Notes: generated from the letters alone by a model not told the origin. A DNA stretch of 64,000 nucleotides from Pseudocolwellia agarivorans (GCF_002000085.1 NZ_MUZU01000007.1:124001-188000); one strand, 5' to 3'; counted from the first letter of the stretch, positions 1 to 9,156 are shown. Numbers and translations are program-made.

Positions 1-2443
1 CTACAAAGAAAGTTGCATCAGATACTTGACTATTCCCTTGACGAGGAGAACCTTCTGTTACACCGTCACTATCAAATAAGTTAAATACACCTACACCTAA
101 ACGAATTTGTTGATCATTTGCTAGCTCCCATGTATACCCTGCATCTAATCTCACAATACTATGGCTATCTAATTCAACGGTATTACTGTTATTAGCAAAA
201 GCAGCTCCAAAGTAACTTACGGCAATACGCGCATCAACTACTCCATTGTTATAAGTTAAACCTAAGTTACCTGTAAAATCAGGTTGTCTACTAGGTTCTT
301 TATCAAGAATACTCGCATCTCCTTCAGAGAAACTAGCGTCTTGATAAGTGATATTACCGTCGAGTAAAAGTTCATCAGAAATATTCCAGCGACCAATAAT
401 TTCAGCCCCTACTGTTTCGGTAGATAAAATACTGAGTTGTTCATCAATACCACCGCTACCATTATTAACAAAATCTACATTGCGTCGATTATCTAAATTA
501 GCCATAAAGATTGATGCATCAATATATAAGTTATCAGGGAAGTACTTAATACCTAAAGCCGCTAGCGTGATATCTTCACCTTCGTAGCTTTGCGGTTCGC
601 CATTTTCGTTAAACTTAATACTACGTATTTGTGGAAAGAAGTAACCTTTTGAAGCATTACCATACAAATTAACAGTATCATTCAATTTATATAAAGCAGC
701 TGCAGAAAATGCAGCTTCCGTTGTCCCTACTTCTCCATATAAAAAGCGACCATTACCTGTAGTATTAACTTGTAAATTGGGCGCTAAACTAACATCGTCA
801 TTCACTATAACGCTTGTACTGCCTTCTGATTTTTGAGTACCTTCAGCACGTTCAAGTCTCATACCTATATCAAATGCCCAATTATCATTTTCCATTTGAT
901 CTGTAATATATATTGCTGCACGTTTAGAGCTTAAACGCTTATTGGTATAGCTAGTACCTGGCCCTGTAACGCCATTTTTAGCATACTGAACCGTATTACC
1001 TAAGTTATCAGTAAACGATAAATCCACTAAACGAGCACTTTTTCCATCACTAAAGTCAGCTAAATAACTAGAAATAATGTTGTAATCCATTTGTTCCGCA
1101 TGAATAAAAAACGTACCTATGTTTACAGTATGATCAAAGCCGCCGCCTTCTAACGTACCGGTAATATTAAATTCCGTACTAAAAAAGTTACCATCGCGTT
1201 GACGATCTAATAATCGGTTACCAAATAAAGAATAATCGCTTGGAACAGCTTTACCTGTTTCAGCCCATGTATAACTTGGCGTACCATATAAATCAGTTAA
1301 AGAAACTTTATCGTCTACGTCATTATCAGTAAAATCAAAGCCATGGTCAGGATTTGTAGCATAACCAGTGAGTGATTCTGGCGAATTAGTCACACCATCA
1401 CCGTCTAAAAATAAATTAAACGTATGCTCATAATCAGCAACTTTTGCTTTAGCGTTTAAGGTCCAGGTATCGTTTAAATCTTTTTGGAATTCAATACCAA
1501 TAGAGCCACCTTCAGTAGAAACACCATCTCTAATAGTTGATTCATATTTACCATCAGCTGTTGGGTATGATAATTCTGCAGCACTAACAGTCTGCCCTAC
1601 ATAAACAGTAGAGCCATTGTTACCGGTTAATCTTTCTCGGCTTTCTCCATCTAGAGGTAATGGTAAGAAAAACTGTACTTTATCGTTTATCATTTGACCG
1701 GAAATTTTGAAAAAACCATCATTAAATTCTTTTAAAATGTTGCCGCGTAATTGATAACCTTTAGTAGGTAAACCAGAATCTAATGGCCCTTCATCATAAC
1801 GATAAAAGCCTGACATAGCGTAATATAGATTGTCTTTACTTGATAAAGCTCCGCTAGTAAAAAAGTCTGTTCTTAAACGGCCATCTTCAGCAACTTCTAA
1901 TTGCACAGTGCTTTCTGGGTCGTCTGAGCCGGTTTTAGAGATGTAATTAATAATACCTGCAACTGAGCCGGGGCCAAATAAGTTGGAAACACCACCTCCT
2001 ACAAATTCAACACGCTCAATACCTATATCTGGGCGATAATAAACATCTTGTGCTGTAGATGTAAGACCTGATTGAAATGCAGGCATACCATCATAATTTA
2101 ATGGAGTAAATTGAAATTGTCCGCCAGAAGGTAAACCACGAACAAAAGCGTTCGTAGCAACTTCACCACCACCGCCTTCAACTTTTATTCCTGGAACACT
2201 CATTAAAATATCAGCTTGGCTAGTAAAGCCTTTTTTAGCAATATCTTCGTTAGTAAACCACGTTGTTTTTGCTGGAGTATCCGCTTCTGTACGTTGAACG
2301 CTTGAACCAGTAATAAGAATAACTTCGGTATTTTCTACTTTTTTATTTCCGGCTTCTTTTACTTTTTCTTCAGCAGCCCATGTAGATGTAGACGATGTAG
2401 CTAGAGCAACCATTATGACTTTAGATAATAGATTTAATTTCAT
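1..2443 (-). CDS. TonB-dependent outer-membrane receptor (C-terminus off the window)
   Basis: Reading from the ATG at 2443 gives an uninterrupted frame of 814 codons that runs off position 1, so the last beta strands are missing. The start follows a plausible gggga/aaat leader and opens with a signal peptide of about 23 residues (positive K2, hydrophobic core, cleavage near TWA-A). A TonB box-like stretch (EVILITG, residues 40-46) follows, then a plug domain (DILMSVPGI, FVRGLP, IERVEFVGG) and a long barrel. This is the architecture of a TBDT that imports oligosaccharides or other large solutes with energy from TonB. It is divergent from the glycoside hydrolase/kinase/isomerase operon at 2734 across a 290-bp intergenic region, so a sugar or glycoside substrate is inferred. 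Family is clear; substrate is not visible in the sequence. Confidence 0.93.
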   Translation of the reverse strand, partial: MKLNLLSKVIMVALATSSTSTWAAEEKVKEAGNKKVENTEVILITGSSVQRTEADTPAKTTWFTNEDIAKKGFTSQADILMSVPGIKVEGGGGEVATNAFVRGLPSGGQFQFTPLNYDGMPAFQSGLTSTAQDVYYRPDIGIERVEFVGGGVSNLFGPGSVAGIINYISKTGSDDPESTVQLEVAEDGRLRTDFFTSGALSSKDNLYYAMSGFYRYDEGPLDSGLPTKGYQLRGNILKEFNDGFFKISGQMINDKVQFFLPLPLDGESRERLTGNNGSTVYVGQTVSAAELSYPTADGKYESTIRDGVSTEGGSIGIEFQKDLNDTWTLNAKAKVADYEHTFNLFLDGDGVTNSPESLTGYATNPDHGFDFTDNDVDDKVSLTDLYGTPSYTWAETGKAVPSDYSLFGNRLLDRQRDGNFFSTEFNITGTLEGGGFDHTVNIGTFFIHAEQMDYNIISSYLADFSDGKSARLVDLSFTDNLGNTVQYAKNGVTGPGTSYTNKRLSSKRAAIYITDQMENDNWAFDIGMRLERAEGTQKSEGSTSVIVNDDVSLAPNLQVNTTGNGRFLYGEVGTTEAAFSAAALYKLNDTVNLYGNASKGYFFPQIRSIKFNENGEPQSYEGEDITLAALGIKYFPDNLYIDASIFMANLDNRRNVDFVNNGSGGIDEQLSILSTETVGAEIIGRWNISDELLLDGNITYQDASFSEGDASILDKEPSRQPDFTGNLGLTYNNGVVDARIAVSYFGAAFANNSNTVELDSHSIVRLDAGYTWELANDQQIRLGVGVFNLFDSDGVTEGSPRQGNSQVSDATFFV

Positions 2444-2733
2444 TTTTATTTCCCCGTTATAACATGTTGATATTTAAATTTTTTAAACTTCATGTTTAGT
2501 CATTTATAAAAAGCATAATTATTGTTAACTCAATTAAATATAGTGCATATAAAAATAAGTATTACTTCAAATTTAGCTAACTGACTTTTGCTTGTTTATT
2601 AATTACTCACTACAGTAAAACATATAGTTTTTCTCATTTCAACCCAAAATAGGTTTTATTTGTCTTGATATTCAATCCCATTTGATGATTTAATACCCAT
2701 AACGAGTTATTTGTATTTAAAGAGAGTATAAAA

Positions 2734-4002
2734 ATGACAGATAAAAAAGTATTAATAGAGAAAGCAAAAGAGATTTTGAAGCGTAATAATGTAGATGGAT
2801 ACACCGTACCTACACATGACTTATATCCTTTTCAATGGAATTGGGATGCCGCTATTACCGCACTAGGCTGGATGAAATTTGATGAAAGTCGTGCTTGGCT
2901 TGAAATTGAAATGCTACTAAAAGGTCAATGGGATAATGGTATGGTGCCACATATCGTTTTCCATAAACCTGTAGATACCTATTTCCCAGGCCCTGATGTT
3001 TGGGGGGTTAAAAATGACATTCCAACAACGGCAATATCACAACCTCCAGTACTTGTTAGTATTGTTAAAATAATGGTTGAGCAAGCAACAGATAAAGCCT
3101 TAGCTGAAAGTAAACTAACAGAAATATTACCTAAACTTATCGCTTATCATCAATGGTGGTATAACGACCGAGATCCTGAAAACACAGGCCTTGTTGTGAG
3201 TTATCATCCATGGGAGTCAGGCATGGATAACAGCCCAGCCTGGGATGAAAGCTTAGCAGCTGTACCACCTGTTACTTATAAATATAAGCGTAAAGATCTT
3301 GATCATGTTGATTCTGAGGAACGCCCTCATGCCGAACAGTATGACCGTTACATTTACCTTGTTGATTTTTTCAAAAACTCGAACTTTGATAGTGAAGCTA
3401 TTTATAAAAACTGCCCATATAAAGTCAACGATTTAGGTATTATTACGATACTCCATAAAGCAACTAAAGATCTCATTTTTCTTTGCAAACACGCAAACAC
3501 AAATAAACAAGAAGTCACTTGGTTTAATGAGCAATTAACATTAACAGAAAAAGGGATTAATACCCTTTGGAGTGAAGAACATAAAAGCTTCTTAAATAAA
3601 GATGTGATCACTCAAAAGTTATCTCCTATATTAACCACTGGCACCATGCTCGTTATTTATGCCGAACTTGCTTCAGCAGAACAAATAAATGTATTAAAAC
3701 CTTTATTAAATGATTGGTTAAATGAAACAAAGTACTGCATGTCTTCAACCTATGCTAAATGCGAAGCGTTTGAACCACAAAGATATTGGCGCGGACCAGT
3801 ATGGCTACATATTAATTGGATGATCGCATTAGGCGCAGACAGTTATGGTTTAATCGAAGAAAGCGCACAATTAAAAACAGAATCAGAAGAGCTATTAACA
3901 AAGTTTGGTTACTTTGAATATTTCAATAGCGAAACTGGTGTCGGCTGTGGTGGTGACGATTTTTCATGGACTGCGGCCATCGCATTACATTGGTTTTTAT
4001 AA
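2734..4002 (+). CDS. GH63-like mannosylglycerate / glucosylglycerate hydrolase
   Basis: This is a 422-residue cytoplasmic protein (no signal peptide) of the (alpha/alpha)6-barrel glycosidase type. Visible motifs are FQWNWDAA (D38), a PDVWG/ISQPPV stretch, HPWESGMDNSPAWD (residues 159-170), YWRGPVWLHINWMI and the C-terminal GCGGDDFSWTAA. The ESGMDNSP and DFSWTAA motifs are typical of the bacterial GH63 enzymes that cleave mannosylglycerate or glucosylglycerate to sugar and glycerate. The length also fits that group. It is first in an operon with a fructokinase 21 bp downstream and a mannose-isomerase-like gene, which favours mannosylglycerate. An alternative is a GH37/GH63 trehalase-like or sucrose-type enzyme. 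I am confident of the clan, moderately confident of the substrate class. Confidence 0.72.
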   Translation: MTDKKVLIEKAKEILKRNNVDGYTVPTHDLYPFQWNWDAAITALGWMKFDESRAWLEIEMLLKGQWDNGMVPHIVFHKPVDTYFPGPDVWGVKNDIPTTAISQPPVLVSIVKIMVEQATDKALAESKLTEILPKLIAYHQWWYNDRDPENTGLVVSYHPWESGMDNSPAWDESLAAVPPVTYKYKRKDLDHVDSEERPHAEQYDRYIYLVDFFKNSNFDSEAIYKNCPYKVNDLGIITILHKATKDLIFLCKHANTNKQEVTWFNEQLTLTEKGINTLWSEEHKSFLNKDVITQKLSPILTTGTMLVIYAELASAEQINVLKPLLNDWLNETKYCMSSTYAKCEAFEPQRYWRGPVWLHINWMIALGADSYGLIEESAQLKTESEELLTKFGYFEYFNSETGVGCGGDDFSWTAAIALHWFL

Positions 4003-4023
4003 AGTATAAAGAGAGATAGACTA

Positions 4024-5016
4024 ATGAAATCAGTCATTTGTTTTGGTGAAGCTCTTATCGATTTTTTAAATATTAGTCGATTTGAAGAAAAGCCTTTGTG
4101 GCTAAATGAGTTTCGACAATATCCCGGAGGCGCGCCAGCAAATGTTGCGGTAGCCATAGCACGGTTAGGTGGAAAGTCTTTATTTGCAGGGCAAGTAGGT
4201 AAAGACACTTTCGGTGATTTTTTAGAGCAAGCACTTACTTGTTATCAAGTAGACACTCGATTAATGTCTCGTCATCCCACCGCAAAAACGGCTCTTGCTT
4301 TTGTGACACTCGATGAAGAAGGCGATAGAAGTTTTACTTTTTTCAGAGAAGCTACGGCTGACTTATTGTTTAAACCTTCTCAAGTAGATGAAAACTGGTT
4401 TACTCACTCTTCTATCTTTCATTTTTGTAGTAATACGTTAACCAATGAATATATTACCGAAACCACACAATTTGCTGTAACTATGGCTAAAAGTAAAGGG
4501 TTAACGATTAGCTTCGATGTTAATTTACGCCATAACTTATGGGTAAATGAATCGATAAATATTGAACGTGTTAATGCCTTGGCTGAACAGGCTCATGTAT
4601 TAAAATATTCAAAAGACGAGTTAGATTTTCTCGCCCAAGGTGATCAACAAACTTATATTGATTCTTTAATGGCTCAAGGTGTATTGCTTATACTCATTAC
4701 CGACGGCCCCGACACTATTCATTATTATAGTGGTATGCACAGCGGAACAGTAAATCCACCACGTGTAAACGCTGTAGATACAACCGCAGGTGGTGATGCT
4801 TTTATTGGAGGCTTTTTATTTGGCTTAAACAAGATTAGTCAAACAAGCCCAGCCAAACAACATCTAACTTCATTAAACTCAATCATTCCTTTAATCAACT
4901 TTGCAGCAGCTTGTGGTGCGCATGCCGTTACTAAACCCGGCGCATTCCCAGCACTCCCAATATTTGATGATGTATCTTCAAGTTGGCAATTAAACTCATT
5001 CGATAATAAATCGTAA
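4024..5016 (+). CDS. PfkB-family fructokinase
   Basis: This is a 330-residue ribokinase-fold sugar kinase that would phosphorylate fructose to fructose-6-phosphate with ATP in the cytoplasm. The N-terminus has FGEALIDF and the substrate-binding GGAPANVAVAIARLGG. The anion-hole/catalytic signature DTTAGGDAF starts at D252, with D258 as the presumed catalytic base. DVNLRHNLW in the middle is a fructokinase-type stretch. It lies 21 bp after the GH63-like gene and 15 bp before the isomerase, so the three are almost certainly co-transcribed. With the isomerase it would turn free mannose into fructose-6-phosphate without a mannose kinase. A specificity for another ketose or for 2-keto-3-deoxygluconate cannot be excluded from sequence. 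Confidence 0.85.
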   Translation: MKSVICFGEALIDFLNISRFEEKPLWLNEFRQYPGGAPANVAVAIARLGGKSLFAGQVGKDTFGDFLEQALTCYQVDTRLMSRHPTAKTALAFVTLDEEGDRSFTFFREATADLLFKPSQVDENWFTHSSIFHFCSNTLTNEYITETTQFAVTMAKSKGLTISFDVNLRHNLWVNESINIERVNALAEQAHVLKYSKDELDFLAQGDQQTYIDSLMAQGVLLILITDGPDTIHYYSGMHSGTVNPPRVNAVDTTAGGDAFIGGFLFGLNKISQTSPAKQHLTSLNSIIPLINFAAACGAHAVTKPGAFPALPIFDDVSSSWQLNSFDNKS

Positions 5017-5031
5017 ATAAAAAGGCCGAAT

Positions 5032-6207
5032 ATGAATTTTTATAGCTCTGAATTTTTAACACAACATAGCCAATCTATTCTTGATTTTTATGATAATAGC
5101 GTTGTTGATCAAACCGGTGGTTATTATCAGAATTTTTACGATAATGGCGACGTGTTTAATGGGCGTTTTCGTCAATTAGTCAGTAGTACCCGTATTATTG
5201 TTAACTATGCGATGGCAGGAATAGCTCTTAATAAACCTGAATACTTTACAATTGCAAAGCATGGCCTTGATTACCTAGAACAAGTCCATTGGCAAGAAAA
5301 AAGCCAAACCTATGCGTGGACTTTAGAAAATCATCAGCCTCTTGATATGACACAACAAGCCTATGGTTACGCATTTGTTTTATTAGCCTATGCCGCTGCT
5401 AAAAAAGCCAATATTATAACAACCGATGAGCCATTATTAAAAACTTATCAGTTATTAGAACAACGCTTTTGGCAGCCTGAATTTGGTTTATACGCCGATG
5501 AAATTAACATACATGGCGAACTTAATAACTATCGTGGTCAAAATGCCAATATGCATTTATGTGAAGCTATGATTGCCGCTTATGAAGCAACCCATAATAA
5601 ATTATTTTTAGATAGAGCTTTTCTAATTGCAGAAAATATAGCTCAACGTCAAGCAAGTTATACCAATGGTTTGATTTGGGAGCATTATAAAACCGACTTT
5701 TCTCCTGATTGGGAATACAACAAAAACGATCCTAAAAACTTATATCGTCCTTGGGGATTTCAGCCAGGTCACCAAACCGAATGGACAAAGCTATTATTAA
5801 TGCTTAACCGTCACAAACCGACTGCTTGGTTAGTTGACAAAGCAAAAGTATTATTCGATAAAGCTATGGATGTTGCATGGGATGAAACTCACGGCGGACT
5901 CATTTACGGTTTTGATCCTGAAGGAGATTGGTGCGACGACGACAAATACTTTTGGGTACAATCAGAAAGCTTTGCCGCTGCCGCCATGTTACATAAAGCA
6001 ACAGGTGAAGAAGTCTATTTAACTCATTACAATAAACTGTGGCAATATAGCTGGGATCACATGATCGACCATACCTATGGCGCATGGTTTAGAGTGTTAA
6101 CTCGTGATAATAAAAAAATGTCTAATGAAAAAAGTAGCGCTGGAGCAAAATGCGACTATCACTCTTTAGGCGCTTGTTTAGAAGTGTTAAGAACAATAAC
6201 CCCCTAA
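5032..6207 (+). CDS. AGE-family D-mannose isomerase / 2-epimerase
   Basis: This is a 391-residue (alpha/alpha)6-barrel protein of the N-acylglucosamine 2-epimerase superfamily. Three histidines sit where the aldose-ketose isomerases have theirs: H175 in NANMHLCEA, H247 in PGHQTEW and H377 in CDYHSLGA, close to H176, H248 and H383 of E. coli YihS as I remember them. R in YRGQNAN and E in QTEW are also conserved. The expected reaction is mannose to fructose (or glucose/fructose interconversion), not epimerisation of acetylated sugars. It is last in the three-gene operon, directly after a fructokinase that could take its product. Cellobiose 2-epimerase is the main alternative. The motif RPWGFQPGH favours mannose isomerase. 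Confidence 0.8.
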   Translation: MNFYSSEFLTQHSQSILDFYDNSVVDQTGGYYQNFYDNGDVFNGRFRQLVSSTRIIVNYAMAGIALNKPEYFTIAKHGLDYLEQVHWQEKSQTYAWTLENHQPLDMTQQAYGYAFVLLAYAAAKKANIITTDEPLLKTYQLLEQRFWQPEFGLYADEINIHGELNNYRGQNANMHLCEAMIAAYEATHNKLFLDRAFLIAENIAQRQASYTNGLIWEHYKTDFSPDWEYNKNDPKNLYRPWGFQPGHQTEWTKLLLMLNRHKPTAWLVDKAKVLFDKAMDVAWDETHGGLIYGFDPEGDWCDDDKYFWVQSESFAAAAMLHKATGEEVYLTHYNKLWQYSWDHMIDHTYGAWFRVLTRDNKKMSNEKSSAGAKCDYHSLGACLEVLRTITP

Positions 6208-6224
6208 CCTCAAAAGCACCAGCC

Positions 6225-6265
6225 ATCTCAATAGGCATATTGACCTAAAACACGTCTATTGAGAT
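6225..6265. repeat. Inverted repeat after the isomerase gene
   Basis: A perfect 10-bp inverted repeat (ATCTCAATAG at 6225-6234, CTATTGAGAT at 6256-6265) with a 21-nt spacer begins 17 bp after the stop codon. No T-run follows, so it is a weak terminator or mRNA-end stabiliser at best. It could also be a regulator site. Confidence 0.45.
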
Positions 6266-6288
6266 AAATCAGATAGCAATACTTGATT

Positions 6289-6318
6289 AGTTAAAACAAA
6301 CCATCAAAGGTTTTAACT
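6289..6318. promoter_or_regulatory. Inverted repeat upstream of the ROK regulator
   Basis: A perfect 9-bp inverted repeat (AGTTAAAAC at 6289-6297, GTTTTAACT at 6310-6318) with a 12-nt spacer lies about 60 bp before the ROK gene. Its symmetry and position would suit an operator for autoregulation, but nothing in the sequence proves binding. Confidence 0.35.
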
Positions 6319-6378
6319 TATTCTAAAAAAGATGTTTTAATAACAGCCTATGACATAACACAAATTATGGTTACTTGA

Positions 6379-7536
6379 ATGCTAGCTTACAATAATAAAG
6401 ACTTGCTTAGATCAAGCTTTACCCTAGGTAAAGGAGATAAGCTTTTTCAACATAACGAACGCGCAGTATTGAAGCACGTTTTTTGGAATGAAAACGTCAC
6501 CCAAAGCCAAATAGCTGAAGTGACTAAAATCCCCCAACAAACTATGTCTCGTATGGTTAAATCACTCATTGATCTTGGCGCATTAAATCAAACCGACACT
6601 ATCAGCTCTTCATCTCGCGGTAAACCAGGTACGAACTTAGAACCTAATCCTAATTACGCATATACCTTTGGTCTTTCTATTTTATTAAATGCTATTGCCA
6701 TTACCGTAATGAACTTTAAAGGTGAAGTGGTAGGCACACAATTAATAGAAATGGAAGATATGAGCATAAAACACGTTTTAAAAAATGTAAGTCTGCTAAT
6801 TGATGAACTATCACTACAGTATAAAATACCGTATGAACGCATATTAGGCATAGGTGTAGGAATATCAGGCTTTTTCAGCTCTATGGATGGAAAGATGAAC
6901 ACCCATCATGCCCTAGAAGAGTGGGCACAAATTAACATAGCCAAAATAGTCGCCGATACTTTTAATTTACCGACATGGGTAGTAAACGATGGTACTGGTG
7001 CTGCAGCAGGAGAAGGAATTGTAGGTAAAGGAAAAGAGTATAAAAACTTTGTGTATTTATTTATTTCTTCTGCTTTTGGTGGTGGATTAATTAACAACCT
7101 CGATATATTAAAAGGTACATACGGCAATGCTGGAGAGCTAGGCGATATGCTACCACCTAAACTATATAGCCACCCCAACTTAGAGCTATTTCGTCGTATT
7201 TTACTTAAAAATGGAGTTGAGATACCGTCTATTTATAGCTTAAACGAAACGTACGATCCTCAATGGCCAGGTGTAGATGAATGGATATATAAAGTGCAAG
7301 ACTCCTTTGATCTTGTTGCGACTTGTAGTTCAGCCTTGTTAGATACCCAAGCAATTATTATTGGTGGGCATATTCCTAAAAAACTCGCAGAAAAAATCAT
7401 TCCCCGCATTGATGTTTACGCTCAATTTCGTCGCGGAGAAAAAAGACCACAACCTAAAATTGTATGTGCTGATGTTGTTACTAACCCTGTAGCAGTAGGT
7501 GCTGCAACACTCCCATTACGTGATTGGTGTTTTTAA
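6379..7536 (+). CDS. ROK-family transcriptional regulator
   Basis: This is a 385-residue protein with an N-terminal winged helix (residues about 22-75; SQIAEVTKIPQQTMSRMVKSL is the recognition region). A ROK sugar-binding/kinase fold follows, with VGISGFF, VVNDGTGAAAGEG and FGGGLINN. Such proteins repress sugar genes and release DNA on binding a sugar or sugar phosphate. The usual ROK zinc motif CxCGxxGCxE is absent: where it should lie the chain reads LGDMLPPKLYSHPNLELF. That argues against kinase activity. It follows the catabolic operon in the same direction after a 171-bp gap holding two inverted repeats, so it is likely the local regulator with its own promoter. Confidence 0.88.
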   Translation: MLAYNNKDLLRSSFTLGKGDKLFQHNERAVLKHVFWNENVTQSQIAEVTKIPQQTMSRMVKSLIDLGALNQTDTISSSSRGKPGTNLEPNPNYAYTFGLSILLNAIAITVMNFKGEVVGTQLIEMEDMSIKHVLKNVSLLIDELSLQYKIPYERILGIGVGISGFFSSMDGKMNTHHALEEWAQINIAKIVADTFNLPTWVVNDGTGAAAGEGIVGKGKEYKNFVYLFISSAFGGGLINNLDILKGTYGNAGELGDMLPPKLYSHPNLELFRRILLKNGVEIPSIYSLNETYDPQWPGVDEWIYKVQDSFDLVATCSSALLDTQAIIIGGHIPKKLAEKIIPRIDVYAQFRRGEKRPQPKIVCADVVTNPVAVGAATLPLRDWCF

Positions 7537-7557
7537 GTTCAGTAACCCAAACTAGGA

Positions 7558-8388
7558 CTAAATAAGCTCAGTTTTTCGAAAAGCTCCTGGGGGTGAACCT
7601 ATAGATTTTTTAAAGCGTTTTGAAAAATTAAATACGTCTTTGTAACCTACTTGTTCTGCTATTTGTTCAATAGACCACGTGGTATTTTTTAATAAATATT
7701 TTGCTCGCTCCATACGTAAAAATATCAAATGCTGAATAGGACTTCTCGTAAAATGCTTTTGAAATAGACGATATAAATGCGGTGATGAGTAATGAATAAT
7801 TTTACTCATGTCTTCTACAGTCCAATTGAAATGCAATTTTTTTTCAATATCGCGTATCAGTTGAGCAAGTTTTTGATGTTCTGAGGCAACTAAAGATTCA
7901 GCACCTAAGGTTTCATCTAAATAATATTCAAGCTGCTTCACTGAAGACTGTCGTAACCTACTCGAACGCTCATAATAGATAAAACTTAATATATGAAAAA
8001 TTTGCCTACCACTTTCACACAATGCCACCGAAGGACGGTTTTCACATAACGTTCGCCAATGTAGGCAATCATTTAAATCAAACCATACCATCGAAAAGTT
8101 TTCAGACTGTAATTCTATTAAAAAAGGCTTATGAGCCGGAAGCGTGACTAAATGGCCTTTATCTATGGTTTGTCGGCCTTTTTCAGTATGTAGCTCTAAC
8201 GAACCATCAACAACATAAAATATGGTATGGCACATAGGATCAGCCCTGCCCACACAATATTTACCAGATAAAAAAGAAACGCCACACAACTTTATTTCGA
8301 GCTTTTCTAACTCAGGTACTTTATTACATTCAACAAAGCGTTCGTTACACTCAGGACCAATTTCTAATACATCTAGCCACTCTGTCAT
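7558..8388 (-). CDS. AraC-family transcriptional regulator
   Basis: A cupin-like N-terminal sensing half (YVVDGSLELHTEKGRQTIDKGHLVTLPAHKPFLIEL) is followed by a C-terminal pair of helix-turn-helix units (residues about 180-275), including WSIEQIAEQVGYKDVFNFSKRFKK and GSPPGAFRK. I place the start at the ATG at 8388 (MTEWLDVL) because AAGGAGC lies 4-5 bp before it. The in-frame ATG at 8409 has no such site. This gives 276 residues. It is convergent with the ROK gene (20 bp between stops) and divergent from the SemiSWEET gene 162 bp away. It is therefore a likely activator of that transporter, with a sugar as probable ligand. Confidence 0.88.
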   Translation of the reverse strand: MTEWLDVLEIGPECNERFVECNKVPELEKLEIKLCGVSFLSGKYCVGRADPMCHTIFYVVDGSLELHTEKGRQTIDKGHLVTLPAHKPFLIELQSENFSMVWFDLNDCLHWRTLCENRPSVALCESGRQIFHILSFIYYERSSRLRQSSVKQLEYYLDETLGAESLVASEHQKLAQLIRDIEKKLHFNWTVEDMSKIIHYSSPHLYRLFQKHFTRSPIQHLIFLRMERAKYLLKNTTWSIEQIAEQVGYKDVFNFSKRFKKSIGSPPGAFRKTELI

Positions 8389-8550
8389 ATATGCTCCTTT
8401 TTCACACAATGATAGTTTTGGACAAATATAAGATAGATTAACCCATAAAACAATATTCTATTACACATTAGAATAACATCATAAATTAGTTAACTTACTA
8501 GCAAGTTTTTTACATTGTAATATATACATATTTTATTTGAGGGGTCACGT

Positions 8551-8838
8551 ATGACTAATATCGAAATTTTAGGATTTACATCAGCATTTTTAACAACATT
8601 TTCTTTTCTTCCTCAAGCAATACAAGTGATAAAAACACGTGATACAGCATCATTATCTTTAGCTATGTATAGTATTTTTACGGTGGGTGTTGGTTTTTGG
8701 TTAGTATATGGAATAATTAAAGAAGACAGCGCTATGATAGTTGCTAACATGATCACGTTTATTTTATCTTCAATCATATTATCAATAAAAGTATATAACG
8801 ATTTATTGGTTAAACGTCACACTGCACACGCTCGTTAA
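8551..8838 (+). CDS. SemiSWEET sugar facilitator (PQ-loop, MtN3 family)
   Basis: This is a 95-residue protein with three predicted membrane helices (about 5-25, 36-56, 63-85), the size of one bacterial SemiSWEET protomer, which works as a dimer. The PQ motif is seen as FLPQ at residues 19-22 in helix 1. Helix 2 ends in GFWLVYG, and helix 3 carries the asparagine of VANMITF. These proteins let mono- or disaccharides diffuse across the inner membrane. A strong ribosome site (GAGGGG) lies 8 bp before the ATG. Divergence from an AraC regulator and closeness to the mannose pathway genes suggest it supplies that pathway, which otherwise shows no inner-membrane transporter in the window. Confidence 0.86.
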   Translation: MTNIEILGFTSAFLTTFSFLPQAIQVIKTRDTASLSLAMYSIFTVGVGFWLVYGIIKEDSAMIVANMITFILSSIILSIKVYNDLLVKRHTAHAR

Positions 8839-9156
8839 AAAATGAGCTATTCCCCAATAAGGTAGTAATGTTTTTATTACCTTATTTGTTAAAATTTTAT
8901 TGCTATATTTCTTTTATTCATAATCGTTGTTGCATTGATAATGTACTGATTTTTAAAATCAAAAACCAACTAATCACTTAAAAATCAATTATATACTTAT
9001 CCTACCCGAAGATATCTAAAAAATATTCACCTCTATATTCAATTTATTCTATTTTATTGGGAAAAATAATAAATACGGACTATAGTCTTTAACTATTGAT
9101 ATTAAAAAATAAATAAATAATAACCCTTTTAGATTCTGGTTTTTTAAGGAATGTAC
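8839..9156. other. Intergenic region with one weak hairpin
   Basis: The 318 bp between the SemiSWEET and chemoreceptor genes are very AT-rich. A hairpin (AATAAGGTA at 8856-8864, TACCTTATT at 8878-8886) lies just after the SemiSWEET stop and may end its transcript, though the T-run is poor. I see no coding potential or other repeat. Confidence 0.5.

Noticed and set aside
348-587. A 79-codon plus-strand open frame
   Set aside because: It lies inside the minus-strand TonB receptor, whose frame is continuous and shows receptor motifs throughout.
5032-6207. N-acylglucosamine 2-epimerase (sialic acid metabolism)
   Set aside because: No sialic acid genes nearby, and the three-histidine pattern with a fructokinase neighbour fits a mannose/glucose isomerase.
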